64,000 nucleotides of DNA from Budorcas taxicolor (taxonomy: Eukaryota; Chordata; Mammalia; Artiodactyla; Bovidae), in contig NC_068925.1 in assembly GCF_023091745.1 (NCBI RefSeq), forward strand, positions 8,496,585-8,560,584, written 5' to 3'. The notes beneath the pieces were generated by a model, which was not told the origin of the DNA, did no database searches, and saw only the letters and a list, made by a program, of their open reading frames with translations. The translations under genes were made by a program, and so were the position numbers. Shown here piece after piece: positions 1 through 34,725 of this stretch. Numbering within the stretch: position 1 is the stretch's first letter; every line of letters starts with the position of its first letter.

Positions 1-365
1 GTTTAGCACCACCATGGGTGACACTCTGTCATTGCCCACACCCTCTGGCCTGAGTCCTCTAGAGACTGGGGATTGAGAATATCTCTCTACCACTGAGAAG
101 CTCAAAAGAGTAGGCGACCCACGAATGGCTCTCGGTGTTGCGTTCCCAGAGGAGCAGGAGCAGGTGACAGGGGAGAGCGACGCACTCTGTCCACCTACCA
201 GCCACCCCACCCTGGGTACAGGGGCTCAGCTCTGGGTGATGAGTGGAGATTTACAGCCACATGGTAGTGTCTTTAGGAGTCATGCAGAGTGGTCAGTGTC
301 TGTAATGTGTGGAAGCACACTGGGCGGGAGGCGGGGTACTGTGTTCTGACTGTGCACCTTCCCAG
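1..365 (+). other. ATP2B4 intron (partial)
   Basis: The end of an intron whose beginning is outside the window. It closes with a pyrimidine-rich CACCTTCCCAG acceptor. No repeat or gene was recognised. Confidence 0.7.
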
Positions 366-23833
<23,468 letters not shown>

Positions 23834-26798
23834 ACTTCGTTCTCTGCTTCCCGTTCCTGCCTTCCCTGTCTCCCTTTTCATCTGTCCCGTCATTAAGGCG
23901 ATGATGGGCGTTCTCACTGTCGTGTCAGCTGCTCCCAAGTGTGAAGAGTCACGAGCACAGACCTACGAGGATTTTAGCTGAAACTCAAGTTGGGGTTTGC
24001 AGCGGGACCCAGCTAAGCCCCAGGCAAGTGATGCGGGGTGGATCTATTCCTTGGACGTGTCAGTAGTCATTTTGAAAGAAATGGCGACAATCATCTTGGC
24101 ATCTACCCCACCTCCAATTCTCCCCAACATTCATATCTATGTCACCAGTCTCCTTACTTCTGGATTTTTACCCTATGAGTCTATGCTGTTTATGAGCTCA
24201 GTTCAAAATTCAGAGCTACAAACATTATCAAATGAAATGTGTTGAGGTAAGAATGGAAGGTACAGAATCAGATTGTTTTAAAACAATTTTTCCATTTTGA
24301 AAACTTATATCCAAGGCTCTTAACTTCTTTCTGCCCTTCCAATCAAACCTCCCCACAATCTCTTGGTCCTTTGCGACCATTGTCTTCCTTACCTTCACTC
24401 TAAGTTGTGATGATTAAAAAAATAGAATATGGGTGAGTTGAGTCAACTTTGACCTTTCTCCTTTCCAGCCCCAGTGGAACTCTCGGTTTATTTCTAGAGA
24501 CAGATACATTTCTTTGCTAACAGCCCTTTGGAAGCAGTTGAGAGCAGGTAATACTATATCCCTGTTGTTGCCAGGTTATCTTCTTCTAAACTGCCATCTT
24601 GCCCGGTGTGTGTGGTTTCTAAGTGCCAGGACGATTAGCCTTGACCATGAAGCTCACACATACGTGGTCTGTAGTTTTTACCTGAAGCCTGAGCTTCCTC
24701 CTTTTCCTAAAGTGGTGGCAAAGGAATGAATTAAGGTTGACCCTGCCTCCTAACTGGGCTTGGATATTAAGGAACAGAAGCTGGCAGATCTAGGGAAAGA
24801 AAGACCATCAGAGTCAACTGGGAGTCCTCCTCGGGGTAACCACTGCTGCTCTCAAAGCCGTCTGCTAAGGCTGTTCTCGGGTAGGGCCTGATCATTGGGG
24901 GAGTGACGATTGCAAAGGCGTGGGAGAGGCCACAGTGCCCTTGCAGCAGGATCTGAGAAACCCTTCCTCAGAGAAATCAGAACTCTGGAGCTCAGGTGAC
25001 GGGTCAGCTTGGACACTGCCTTCAGTCTTCTAGTTCTCCGCTGTGTCCCCTAGCTCAGCTAGCCGCTGAAAGGGCCCCAGCCTTTTGAAACTATATGGCT
25101 CCAGTGACACTCTGCTGACTTGAAGGAGGGAGAGGAGGCTCCCCTCCTCGCTCCCGCGCCCTACACCCTGCTCAAGCCCCTCCTAGAACACTCATTGCGG
25201 CACAGTTAGGCCTGTGCCTTCTCTCCCCGAGCACTGCCCAGAGCATCCCCTTCCCTGCCTGGCTCTCAGGGGCCAGGGAACTGGCTAGGAGATTTTTAAG
25301 TGCCCCTCAGTGGGACACGATGGAGCCGCATTTGCAGTTTCTCCATTTCTCTCCCTGCTGCGCTGATGTAAGCTCTTCTGTGCAGGAGTCGGCTCATGTC
25401 AGCCAAGTCCCATCTCCATCAGATAAATGAAGCCTCTCCCCTCTTTCTCGACTGATGGGGACGGGGAGAAGGGCCTTGAGGCTGCTGGGGACTGCCACAT
25501 TTCCATCTGGGGGGTCCGCTGACCTGAGCTGTCCTCTCCAGCCTTTTCCTGTGGCTCCCTCCCCGCTCCCCCTCTCACCAGAGCTGCCCTAGGAAGGAAA
25601 AATAAAGACATTGTACCCCCTGCACATTCCCATTAGTACATCAGCCCCCAAATCTGATTTTGGTTTTGTAAAAGTTACATGTTCCAGTGATCTTTTTTTT
25701 CTCTGTCTTCAGTACTAATGGGGGAAAAAATAGCTCACCCGAGGTGTTCGATGTTCACATATATATTTATTAATTGGAAGATTTAGTTCTGTCGAGTCTT
25801 TTATTACCTCAGATCAGTTTTTAAAATAAACTTTGGAGGCTATTTTATCATTCCTGCTCCCGAAAGACTCTCATGGTGCCTGACAGGTTTACCCTTGAGG
25901 GCTTGTGTCTACTTGTTTAAAGTCAGTGGGATTTTTTCTGTGTATTCTAGTTTCCATAGTAAGAGAGAAAATATAGAAATATTATGCAAACAATATATAC
26001 TTTTCTTTAGATCATAAACTGATATTTTTTGAGTCAGCCATATGTATTTTGTTTAAAGGATTTAAAATAAAGTGCTGTCCTGTAACCCTGTGGAAGGGGG
26101 CACGAAAGCAACTGTTAGACATGACAGGTGACTCACAGTGTATTTGCAATTGGTTTTTAAACCAATGCACCATACTACCTTTCTCCAAACAGCCATCTTC
26201 ATGCTTATGGGGAAGAATTTTGTTGGATCTAGAACTTTTTAATATAAATTTTGCTGGTATGGAATTGAGCAAGTTTAAGTGCTTATGTGCATATATTTTT
26301 TATATGTGTTTTTTTTTTTTCCTATTCAGTTTCAGTGATCCCACTGGCAGTGGATAAATATGGCGTAAGTTAATAAACCTTTCCACAAAAAATGGTGCTT
26401 TGGATTTGAAAAGAGCCTGATGGAGAAAAGGGGGAAATATCCTAGATTCCTCTCTTGATAAAATTAGAAACATGGGCGGTTGATTACCAATGGGAAGGAA
26501 GGCATCCAGGAAGAAGGAACAGCTGGCAGGAAATAAGTGCACATCCCCATGGAAACGGGTATCAGGAACTAGTGATCAGGATCAGGGACCTCAGGTAGAT
26601 TTGTATTTCTTGAAGAACAGCTAGCAGAGTGGTACCCGAGACACTTGGGCTGCACGGGTACTCTGATTTGGGGGTTCCATTTTTTACGGTTCTTTCACCT
26701 CCTGTTGCCCCTGGAGTTTTCCATTAGTGCTTTTTTTGTGCAAGGATTTGATTTGAGACTTCTCCCCCTCCCCTAGAAAAGTTTCATGCAATATATTG

Positions 26799-27210
26799 TG
26801 CCTCGGCCAGCACAAGCAAGAGTTGCACCTGCACAGGGAGAGAACGGAGTGTCCCCGCTAAGAAAAATAAGAGAGAGACAAAAGGTGGGGTTGAGAGGAT
26901 CAGACCACAAATGGCTGATGCCTTTCTTTATTAGGCTACAGTATTTATAGGATAACGTACGTGACTTAAGACATGTACAGGATTATTTTTTAATCTCAGG
27001 ATACAATCACCAGACCCTTACCATTGTGTACAGAGCACTATAAGATTATCTATCTTCTATGACATGTTGCAGGAACAAGACATCTTGGAGCCTTAAGGGC
27101 TATAAAAATTCTTCAGGGGGGCGGGACAGGGAGCTTAGGAACGTGCCTAAGGCTCTGCATACCTGCCGAGCAGCTCCCAAGACTTAACCCTTCACGGGCA
27201 GTCCCCCGCA
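26799..27210 (-). repeat. Proviral 3' LTR
   Basis: 412 bp. On the minus strand it has TATAAATA (26942-26949) and AATAAA (26927-26932), marking U3 and the start of R. It matches the 5' LTR except at 3 positions. The env stop codon lies just inside its U3 (27192-27194). Confidence 0.95.
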
Positions 27211-29027
27211 GCTCCCCTCTCTTTATTTTTTAAAAGCTCCATAAGATGTCGGTGTTGCAACATGTTTTTATGTATCAGAATTTTTACATGTAAAAATTCT
27301 TTAACAATACTACGAATAAAACAAGGAGCCAAACAAATCACGATAAGCACAACAGTCAAAACCGCGCCCACAGCAATTATGCTTCGCCACAGTGAATGCA
27401 GGCTAGGGAAGTTAGAAAATAAATTTTGTAAAAAATTGTTAACAGTATCAGCTATATTTAGAGTAGCTTTAGGAGAATTTTCAATATTAAGGATTTCATT
27501 ATGTAATTGCAATAGATCTAGAGAAACATTAGTATTAAACCAAATTCCTTGTAGATGTTTTTTCACCTTATCCCACGGAAAGTCAGATGCATTATAAGCC
27601 TTTTTTGTAACACAAATCCATTTATAATTAGCATGACATTGAATTTTCATGCGAAAGCTAATGCTCTGAACTTGTTCCCCTAGAACTCTAACCACATCAT
27701 ATAAAGCTGATAATCTATCTTCTATTTTTCTATCTATATCTTCTTGTGTTCCCATTACTTTAGTAACGTTATATGACAAGGAATCTACAGTATGAGCAGC
27801 TTGAATGGATTGTGCTAGAGATACAGAAGCGGTAACAGCAGTTGCTATAAGGGTGATTAAAGATACTATACCCAGAACAATCAGGCTTACACTTCTTTCA
27901 GTGCGGCTAAGAGCCGGGTTAATGCGTTGTAGCAATTCTAAAGCAGTCTCGTCATACCAAGCTTCAGTTATTTTAACTGGTAACATTACAAAAGCAGGTT
28001 GTTTTACTATTATAACTTGTTCTCCTTTTGCAACACCTCTTATGCAATTGGTAAGTATGCAATTAGAACAATTTAAATGATAAATATTCAATGACAATGT
28101 TATTTCCACATGGCCTTGTATCAACATGAATGGGTAAGGGACACAAGCTCGGGGATATAAAAACCCCGTAACTCCTACATTACCATATTTACTCCCACTG
28201 ATACTGGGTTGCAAATATAGACTATTACCATGACCAAAGGCAGCCAAAAGTTTCCACAGTTCTGTTTGATATACATTAGCAGTGTTTACAGAGAGAATGG
28301 GTGGATGCTGTCCTCGATATTTAGGAAAATCAGGTTTTCCCCCAGGTGCCCAATCCCACAAAAAGGTGGTATTTGCATTGTTGATGTTGTACACCGACGC
28401 AACCCGGGCTCGACATAAAGTCCAAGGAGTGTCTATCCCTATGCGGATGCTTAGATGTTTGTTACAAAACGGAATGTCGAGAGGTCCAGTTCCGTCACGG
28501 TGCGATCTTTTTCCGGTTTTTTCATCAATGCCAGAAATAGTCACTCGAGGATAGGATATATCAGCTGACACCTGTATACAGTGAGGATGTTGTAATTGAT
28601 AAGAAAAGCACATAGGATATTGCGTAGTAAGACCATAAAAGGAGATATTGGCTTGCTGAGGGGAAATATGAGTGTCTGATTTTCCTCCTAAAAGACTTGT
28701 GTCGTTGACATAGACAGGTACTATTTTTTTATCCCATCCTAATGATTGAATCATAGGCGGGTCAGGAATGTATGCCCAAAAAGCCGTAGCCGCTCCGTTT
28801 TGTATCCGCTGTAACAATAATAATAACATGATCAATATATTTGTAGGTGTCACTGGGGGTTGTACATGAGCCTCATTTCAAGCATATCGCATCAACGCCT
28901 CAATCTGCCTTTGGGTAGGCAGCTCACTCGTGGGCTCGCCCAATGTCATGCGGTGCATTTGATATGTCAGGGAGTTCCTCCGTCGCGCGTACCAGCCTCT
29001 CCGGGATCCAGCGCGGCGCTTCGGCAT
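27192..29027 (-). pseudogene. env: env of the enJSRV-like provirus, one nonsense codon in the leader
   Basis: Envelope glycoprotein of a betaretrovirus. The frame starts with an ATG at 29027 and an arginine-rich leader of 49 codons, broken by TGA at 28878-28880. It then continues open to 27192. The first ATG after the break is at 28829, followed by a hydrophobic run, leaving 545 codons. Seen: several N-x-S/T sites, an RTER site before a hydrophobic fusion-peptide-like stretch, a C-x7-C motif in TM as in beta-type envelopes, a membrane anchor near the end, and a roughly 40-residue tail with no tyrosine. The tail ends inside the 3' LTR. Apart from the one stop I see no frameshift. Whether the shortened form is secreted or folded cannot be told from sequence. 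Confidence 0.9.
27211..27230 (-). other. Polypurine tract
   Basis: On the minus strand AAATAAAGAGAGGGGAGC directly abuts the 3' LTR. This is the expected primer site for plus-strand DNA synthesis. Confidence 0.85.
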
Positions 29028-29152
29028 CCTTGTCCCTGTGGATTATATGGAATTCCTGTCTTGTGATGAATTTGAAAAGAAAGACAAAAACGTTGGAAAG
29101 AACGGCTAGTATAACCGGGTCCATTATCTGTTTTAAGGGTGTGTGGGATTCC
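28924..29152 (-). pseudogene. pol: pol remnant: integrase core piece and C-terminal end
   Basis: Two short pieces of integrase. The first (about 29036-29152) continues the gag frame and has TDNGP, a catalytic-core motif. The second (about 28924-29035), in another frame, has the WIPERLV integrase tail and overlaps the env leader, as in the normal betaretroviral layout. Protease, reverse transcriptase, RNase H and the rest of integrase are missing. Confidence 0.85.
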
Positions 29153-30421
29153 TATAGTATCTAAGAGTCGTGCCACGAAGTCCTGATAAGGCTCATCAGG
29201 TCCCTGTCGGACTTTTGAAAGATCTTCTGTCTTAGTACTGGAGCTAGGGAGTTTTTTCCATGCCTGTCGGGCTGCATTTGATATTTGTGCATATGCACCA
29301 GGTAAGAAATTAAGTTGAGTATTAGTAGCCTGGAAAGCGCCTTCACCAGTCAACGTTTCGTAGGAGGTTTGTATACCTTGCTGCCGATTAACATCGGCTG
29401 TACGAGCACACTGTTTAACATATTCAGATTTTTATAATAAATAATCTCCCCCCGAAAGACAAGCTCTAGCTATTTGTTTTTAATCATTTGGGGGTAGATT
29501 CTGAGTACCCAAATTTTTTATCATAGCAACAGTGAATGGAGCGGTAGGACCGTATTGTGAGCAAGCAATCTTTAACTCTTTTAATTGTTTGAAAGGCAGC
29601 GCTTCATAGAAACGCTGGTTGTTATGTTCAAAGACAGGAAAAGCAAGAGAAAAATCGGAGACAACCTCACCAAGTCGTTGTGCTTGTCTTAATGCCTTTT
29701 GTAGCGGAGACACAATTTCAGATGGTGGAGGAGGAGGCCCCGGAGGGGGATCGAGACCAGCAACAACGGAAGGAGCATAGGCAGGGGGAAGAGGCGGAGC
29801 AGAAGGGGATTTTGAGTTGTTATTAGGAAGCTTAATTCCTGAGTTCTGTAAAGCAACAGTGAGGTTTTTTAAACATTTAACCAAATCATCTTTAGATGTT
29901 GACGCCCCCTTTTCTTGTGCTAAAAAACCCCAATCTTCTTGATGGTATTTAGCAGCCCCTTTGTCTAATTCCACCTCATCTGTGGAGGAAAGTGAATCAT
30001 CATTATCTGAAGGACACGATAAGTTACAAAATGGAGGGTCACCTTCAATTCCCTCGGGAACAGCATACTTGGGCTCCGAATCAGGAACATGAAGAGGATT
30101 TTCTTCCTGTTTTAAAAAATTTCCTAAACGTTTTAATTCATCATTATCAAAGTCCAGGCAATCACGAATTAGTGTCCAAAAAGATAAAGTTTCTACAGGA
30201 ACCTTTTCAGGGCCATGTAAAGTATAATGAGTCCGAATTTGTTCCCCTACCTTCTTCCACGTCTCTAAACTTACTGTGCCTTCTCTGGGGAACCAAGGGC
30301 AAACTTCCTCAATAAATGAAAGAAAATTGATTAATTTAGGTTTGGAAATAGTAATTTCCCGGTGTTTTAACATTACAGATAACATATGTGCAAACAATTG
30401 ACGACTATGCGTCTGTCCCAT
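29153..30421 (-). pseudogene. gag: gag of the provirus, truncated, with two stops
   Basis: Retroviral Gag. ATG at 30421, with Gly2 for myristoylation (MGQTHSRQ). The first open part has 313 codons covering matrix, a proline-rich region with PSAPPLPPAY (PSAP and PPAY late-domain motifs) and the start of capsid. TAA stops fall at 29480-29482 and a little further on, in the same frame. The frame then reads on to the major homology region (QGPDEPYQDF) and is cut at about 29152 by the deletion. Residue 21 is Arg; the known interfering copy enJS56A1 is reported to carry Trp there. Rest of capsid and nucleocapsid are absent. Confidence 0.9.
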
Positions 30422-30534
30422 ATTTATACTCTCAACTATATACCTTACTACTCCTCCTTAATTTAAATCACTTGTATACTTATATACTCACTCTTTTCAG
30501 CTTAATAAGAGTAGTGGCAAGGAAAACTGTCGAG

Positions 30535-30556
30535 CTGCCCCACGTTGGGCGCCACC
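30535..30556 (-). other. Primer binding site, tRNA-Lys type
   Basis: On the minus strand TGGCGCCCAACGTGGGGC follows the 5' LTR after two bases. It matches the tRNA-Lys1,2 3' end used by JSRV- and MPMV-type betaretroviruses. Confidence 0.9.
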
Positions 30557-30968
30557 TGCCGCGGCCAGCACAAGCAAGAGTTGCACCTGCACAGGGAGAG
30601 AACGGAGTGTCCCCGCTAAGAAAAATAAGAGAGAGACAAAAGATGGGGTTGAGAGGATCAGACCACAAATGGCTGATGCCTTTCTTTATTAGGCTACAGT
30701 ATTTATAGGATAACGTACGTGACTTAAGACATGTACAGGATTATTTTTTAATCTCAGGATACAATCACCAGACCCTTACCATTGTGTACAGAGCACTATA
30801 AGATTATCTATCTTCTATGACATGTTGCAGGAACAAGACATCTTGGAGCCTTAAGGGCTATAAAAATTCTTCAGGGGGGCGGGACAGGGAGCTTAGGAAC
30901 GTGCCTAAGGCTCTGCATACCTGCCGAGCAGCTCCCAAGACTTAACCCTTCACGAGCAGTCCCCCGCA
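30557..30968 (-). repeat. Proviral 5' LTR
   Basis: 412 bp, differing from the 3' LTR at three sites: near the inner edge (GCGGCC versus CTCGGCC), AAAAGATGG versus AAAAGGTGG, and CACGAGC versus CACGGGC. The same TATA and AATAAA boxes are present. Confidence 0.95.
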
Positions 30969-32487
30969 ATATTGGATGAGAGATAATAGCTCTACATGGA
31001 AAAATAAAGGCTGGTTCTAGCCCTAGATGACAGTCTTGACTAGATCCTTCCCATAGGTGTCCTCTGCTTCTAAAATGACTCTCCATCTCTAAGTGTGGTA
31101 GAGAGACCAAGAAATCCCGCAGGCACTTGTGAGTTCTTCAGGGTTTGCATTTCTTCTTCCCTTGAGCTTCAGAGGGGAGAATCGCACACGTGTATCTGAG
31201 TGATTACCTCATTGCCAAAACCCAGGGGCATGGCAAGCTCACATGTGTCCTGAAACCTCTCAGCTCATCCATCACTTCTTCTCTCTCCTGTCTTCCCTGC
31301 CTAGTGACTGAAGCAGCCCGTGATGCCATCCCAAAGTGCACACTTCCTCTGCCTCCCTCTGCACAGCTGGGGACCCCCTCGCTGCAGTGGGAGGAGTGGG
31401 ACCCTCTGTAAATGTCTGCTCTCTTAAGCCTTTCCAGGCTCTTCCTTGGAACAGACCCGACATGCCTCCGTTTAGCTCAGTGCTGCCCCTGCCTCCCCAG
31501 CCTGCTGTTAGACCTGCTGTCCGCTTTCCTCCTGATTAGGAGAGGTGGGGGAGGTGAGCTCCCCATGGCTGAATCGGCCTTTCGTTCCTGTGTTCCCGCT
31601 GTGTGTGAGTATGCCATATACATGTGCCAACAAACCTATCTACATTGTTTCAGATTAGCACACACACAGGGATTTTGAGTGTTTTTTCTTCTTTTCAGTA
31701 ACTAGTATAACAGGCACTGGTATTTTGTATAAAAGAAAAAAAAAAAAAGATTGATTATTGTGATCTGCATGACATACACAAACGGTGATATCAAAGCAAT
31801 GTGTACCCCAGTGTGTGTGGTTATAATCTACAGTTCAGCTAAACAGTACACCCAATCTGTATTTGCATTTTAATATTATTTAAGCTCAATGTTTTGCATG
31901 TATTTATATGGTTCTTAGGGGAAAAAAATGCTATAAATGGCAATTCTGAAATTCAAATATGTTGTTCCATTGAGACAGGAAGAATGGAAGGGGAGTTTTA
32001 AAAGAAGGGAAAAAAGAGATCTTTTTTTAGAACAATGAAGCTGTTGCTGATGAGCAAAAACCAAACTATTGTGCACTGAGAATAAAAATCCATGCCCACT
32101 TGTGACTGTGCTATCCTCTGTATGTATCCACTTTGGGGTAAGGTCACTGGTTGTCGAAATTGAGAAGGGCCCTGCCACGGCCACGTTGAGAGCCTAACTG
32201 TGCAAGCCCAGGACTCAGCCTGTTACTGGGTCCTGAAGTGCTTCTCTGCCAACACTTCCCTTTGGTGATTCACAGCACTGGTTGCCAGTTTCATTCCCTC
32301 AGGAAACGAGCTTTGCTCTGCCCACCTTGGTTAGAGTCTGCAATCAGAGAACTATGAGCTGGGGCTTTTGAAAAAGGATGAATCTGGAAGGATGAAAAAG
32401 AGTCAGGTTTGGCAGTCCTTTCTTTCTTTGTTTTAATTTTTAACAAAATGCCTATCAGGAAAATTAGTTTCCTTTATGTTAGCAGCT

Positions 32488-32695
32488 AGACTTCCCTCGG
32501 AGCTCAGTCGGTAAAGAATCTGCCTGAAACACAGGAGACCCAGGTTTGATCCCTGGGTGGGAAAGATCCCCTGGAGGGGGAGATTGCAACCCTCTCCAGT
32601 ATTCTTGCCTGGAGAATCCCAGGGACAGAGGAGCCTGGCGGGCTGCAGTCCACAGGGTCACAAGAGTCGGACACGACTTAGCAACCAAACCACCA
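32488..32695 (+). repeat. Bov-tA SINE
   Basis: Plus strand: a GACTTCCCTCGGAGCTCAGT head, CAGGAGACCCAGGTTTGAT (B-box-like), TATTCTTGCCTGGAGAATCC, and ends near GTCGGACACGACTTAGCAA. Confidence 0.9.
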
Positions 32696-33777
32696 CATGT
32701 TAGCTGCTATTCCCTACCGTCCTTCCTGAGTCCTTCAGTTCCCACCTTCCCAGAGGTTTTTGGGGGGTTGAGAGTTGTTTGTTTTAGCTGTTCCATTCTC
32801 TGGGTCTCTAACATGACTAATATTAGGCCTTGGTTTCAGGTCAAAGCAGCCTCCTGGCAAGTCATTTAGGTTCTGAGCTTTCACATCTCAGAATTCAGAA
32901 CTCCTCCCAGCAACTCTCGTCCAGACGCAGCTACTCTCCTTTAAAACAGCAAGTAAGGAAAGGAGTTGTTGGCTCCCCAAGGTATTTTAGGGAAAGTATG
33001 ATGTTTAAGAAGAGCCCAGCTCTCCTGGCTGTTTGAAGAGGTCGATTCTGAAGGAGGAACCAGCCACGGTTGACAAGTCTTCTGTAATGAGAAGTGTTAC
33101 CCACCTTTCCTGCCTGTCCCAGGTTGCTCTCCACGGGCATGGACACACTGCCCACCTAGGTTCTTTCAAACATGCTGGGGAGAAAATAACTAATAACCAA
33201 CCAAACAAACAGGGTCTGGGACTTATTTGAAAACAGAAATCATTCACAAAACAGGACTAAAGTCTTTTTCTTTACTTTGTAGCTTCCATCCCAAATATCC
33301 TTACTTAAAAGGGATGCAGAATACACACACACACAGCTCGAGTCCTTTCTAAAGTTTGGCCTGATGTTTCCCCCCTGCCTCTCACCTTGTCTTTGCTGGG
33401 CCCCAGATCTGTGCGTCTGCCACATCTAACAGGATCCCAAGGAGCCGTACCTCCCAACCCCAGTGTGTGGTGAGGCATAGAGCAGAGCTTCAGAGCAGCT
33501 TTCTGGCAGAGACCAGTGTTTCCTAAGACATTGGTTTAATGGGGTATATAGCCAGCTCAGCTCCTTAGGCTTGAGTTACCACATGGGAAAAACACTGTTC
33601 TTTTCTTCCATCTTTTCCTACCCCTGTTTCTTAAAAAAAAAAAAAAAAAAAAAAAGGCAGTTTCTTTGCCCTCCATCTTTAATAATGGTTTGTGAGTCTC
33701 CCCTTCTCAACAACTGCATCCTCTCCCAGCGGTCACTGGGTTTGTTTGAAACTCTCCACCAGGACTGACTGACCCTG

Positions 33778-33823
33778 CCCCCAGCCCCACACCCCCACCC
33801 CCACCCCCACCCCCACCCCACCC
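33778..33823 (-). repeat. C-rich tract, G-quadruplex-capable on minus strand
   Basis: Successive CCCCCA units give at least six runs of four or more G on the minus strand. Confidence 0.85.
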
Positions 33824-34471
33824 GAGTGTATACACACAGCCAGACAACTCACTAACTTATTCTGGGCAAATCCAAGGATGACTCACTAGGTACCAGTAAG
33901 CTGGTTACCAACCCTTCACCTGGGTCTATTAGGGCATGGCCTCCATGCCACTGGAAGCAGGATAAAAATGGTATGTCCTTTACCAGCAGATTTTGAAACC
34001 TGTTATAAATAAAACGTGAACCTGTTACTATCTGTGTAACATCATTCACATCCAGTTGTCCCCCAAATGAACCTGAGCTCTCAGGAGTAATAGTCAACTA
34101 GATTCATAGACCAGGATACTTTTAGCCTTGCCTTTTAGCCTTTTAGGCAGTGACTTCTGCATTCTGGGCTTGCCCGTATCATGATGGAACTAATCATACA
34201 TCTCTGAAATCTATTTCAAAGCACACCTCCCAGCTCTCAGAAGATACAGTGCTTGAGCTGAGCGGCCAGTGCCATCACATTCAGAGCTGGCCGCAGCGTC
34301 TCCGCTCAGGCCTGGCCCCTGGATTCAGGCCTGGGTACTACGTGGCTTCTCTGGTGTCCCCTGGACTAATGGCCATGAAGACCATCCTCCAAATAGCACA
34401 GCTATTAGGTTAGGGTTCTTGTTTTAACTCACGATCTTCATATCTAGGTAGGCCTTATTTAAAGCAAATAT

Positions 34472-34725
34472 AGGGGATTCCCTGGAAGTCCCCCTGGAGA
34501 AGGAAATGGCAACCCACTCCAATATTCTTGCCTGGAGAATCCCATGGACAGGAGCCTGGTGGGCTGCAGTCCATGGAGTCACAAAGAGACACCACTGAGC
34601 AACATTGACCGGAAGTCCAGAGGTTAGGACTCTGCTTTCACTGCCAACGGTGCAAGTTCAATCTCTGGTCAGGGAACTAAGATCTCGCAAGCTGCACAAC
34701 ATGGCCAAAAAATAATAACAATAAA
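34472..34725 (+). repeat. CHR-type SINE with Bov-A inserted
   Basis: A tRNA-derived SINE (GGGATTCCCTGGAAGTCC... GAGGTTAGGACTCTGC... GGTCAGGGAACTAAGATC) is split by a Bov-A unit (GGAGAAGGAAATGGCAACCC to CACTGAGCAACA). Confidence 0.75.

Larger units (their letters stand above)
26799..30968 (-). mobile_element. Endogenous betaretrovirus provirus, enJSRV-like, internally deleted
   Basis: A 4170-bp minus-strand provirus: 5' LTR 30557-30968, tRNA-Lys primer binding site, gag part, integrase remnant, env, polypurine tract, 3' LTR 26799-27210. The target duplication ATATTG flanks it (26793-26798 and 30969-30974), and both LTRs begin TG and end CA in the proviral sense. Most of gag-pro-pol is missing, so it cannot replicate alone. 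The family call (Jaagsiekte sheep retrovirus-type class II ERV) comes from the Gag start, the Env type and the Lys1,2-type primer site. It lies antisense in the probable ATP2B4 3' UTR. Confidence 0.93.
23834..32105 (+). other. ATP2B4: Probable ATP2B4 3' UTR, interrupted by a provirus
   Basis: No host coding signal was seen. AATAAA polyadenylation signals occur at 25601, 25825, 26066, 31003 and 32081. The last is followed by a GT-rich stretch (TTGTGACTGTGCT), so I place a distal end near 32105. Without the provirus (26799-30968) this gives about 4.1 kb, which fits the long 3' UTR known for human ATP2B4. The far end is inferred and not proven. Confidence 0.55.

Noticed and set aside
28830..28853. 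Env start at GTG (28853)
   Set aside because: GTG is not a usual retroviral start. The frame begins at the leader ATG (29027) and, after the TGA, the next ATG is 28829.
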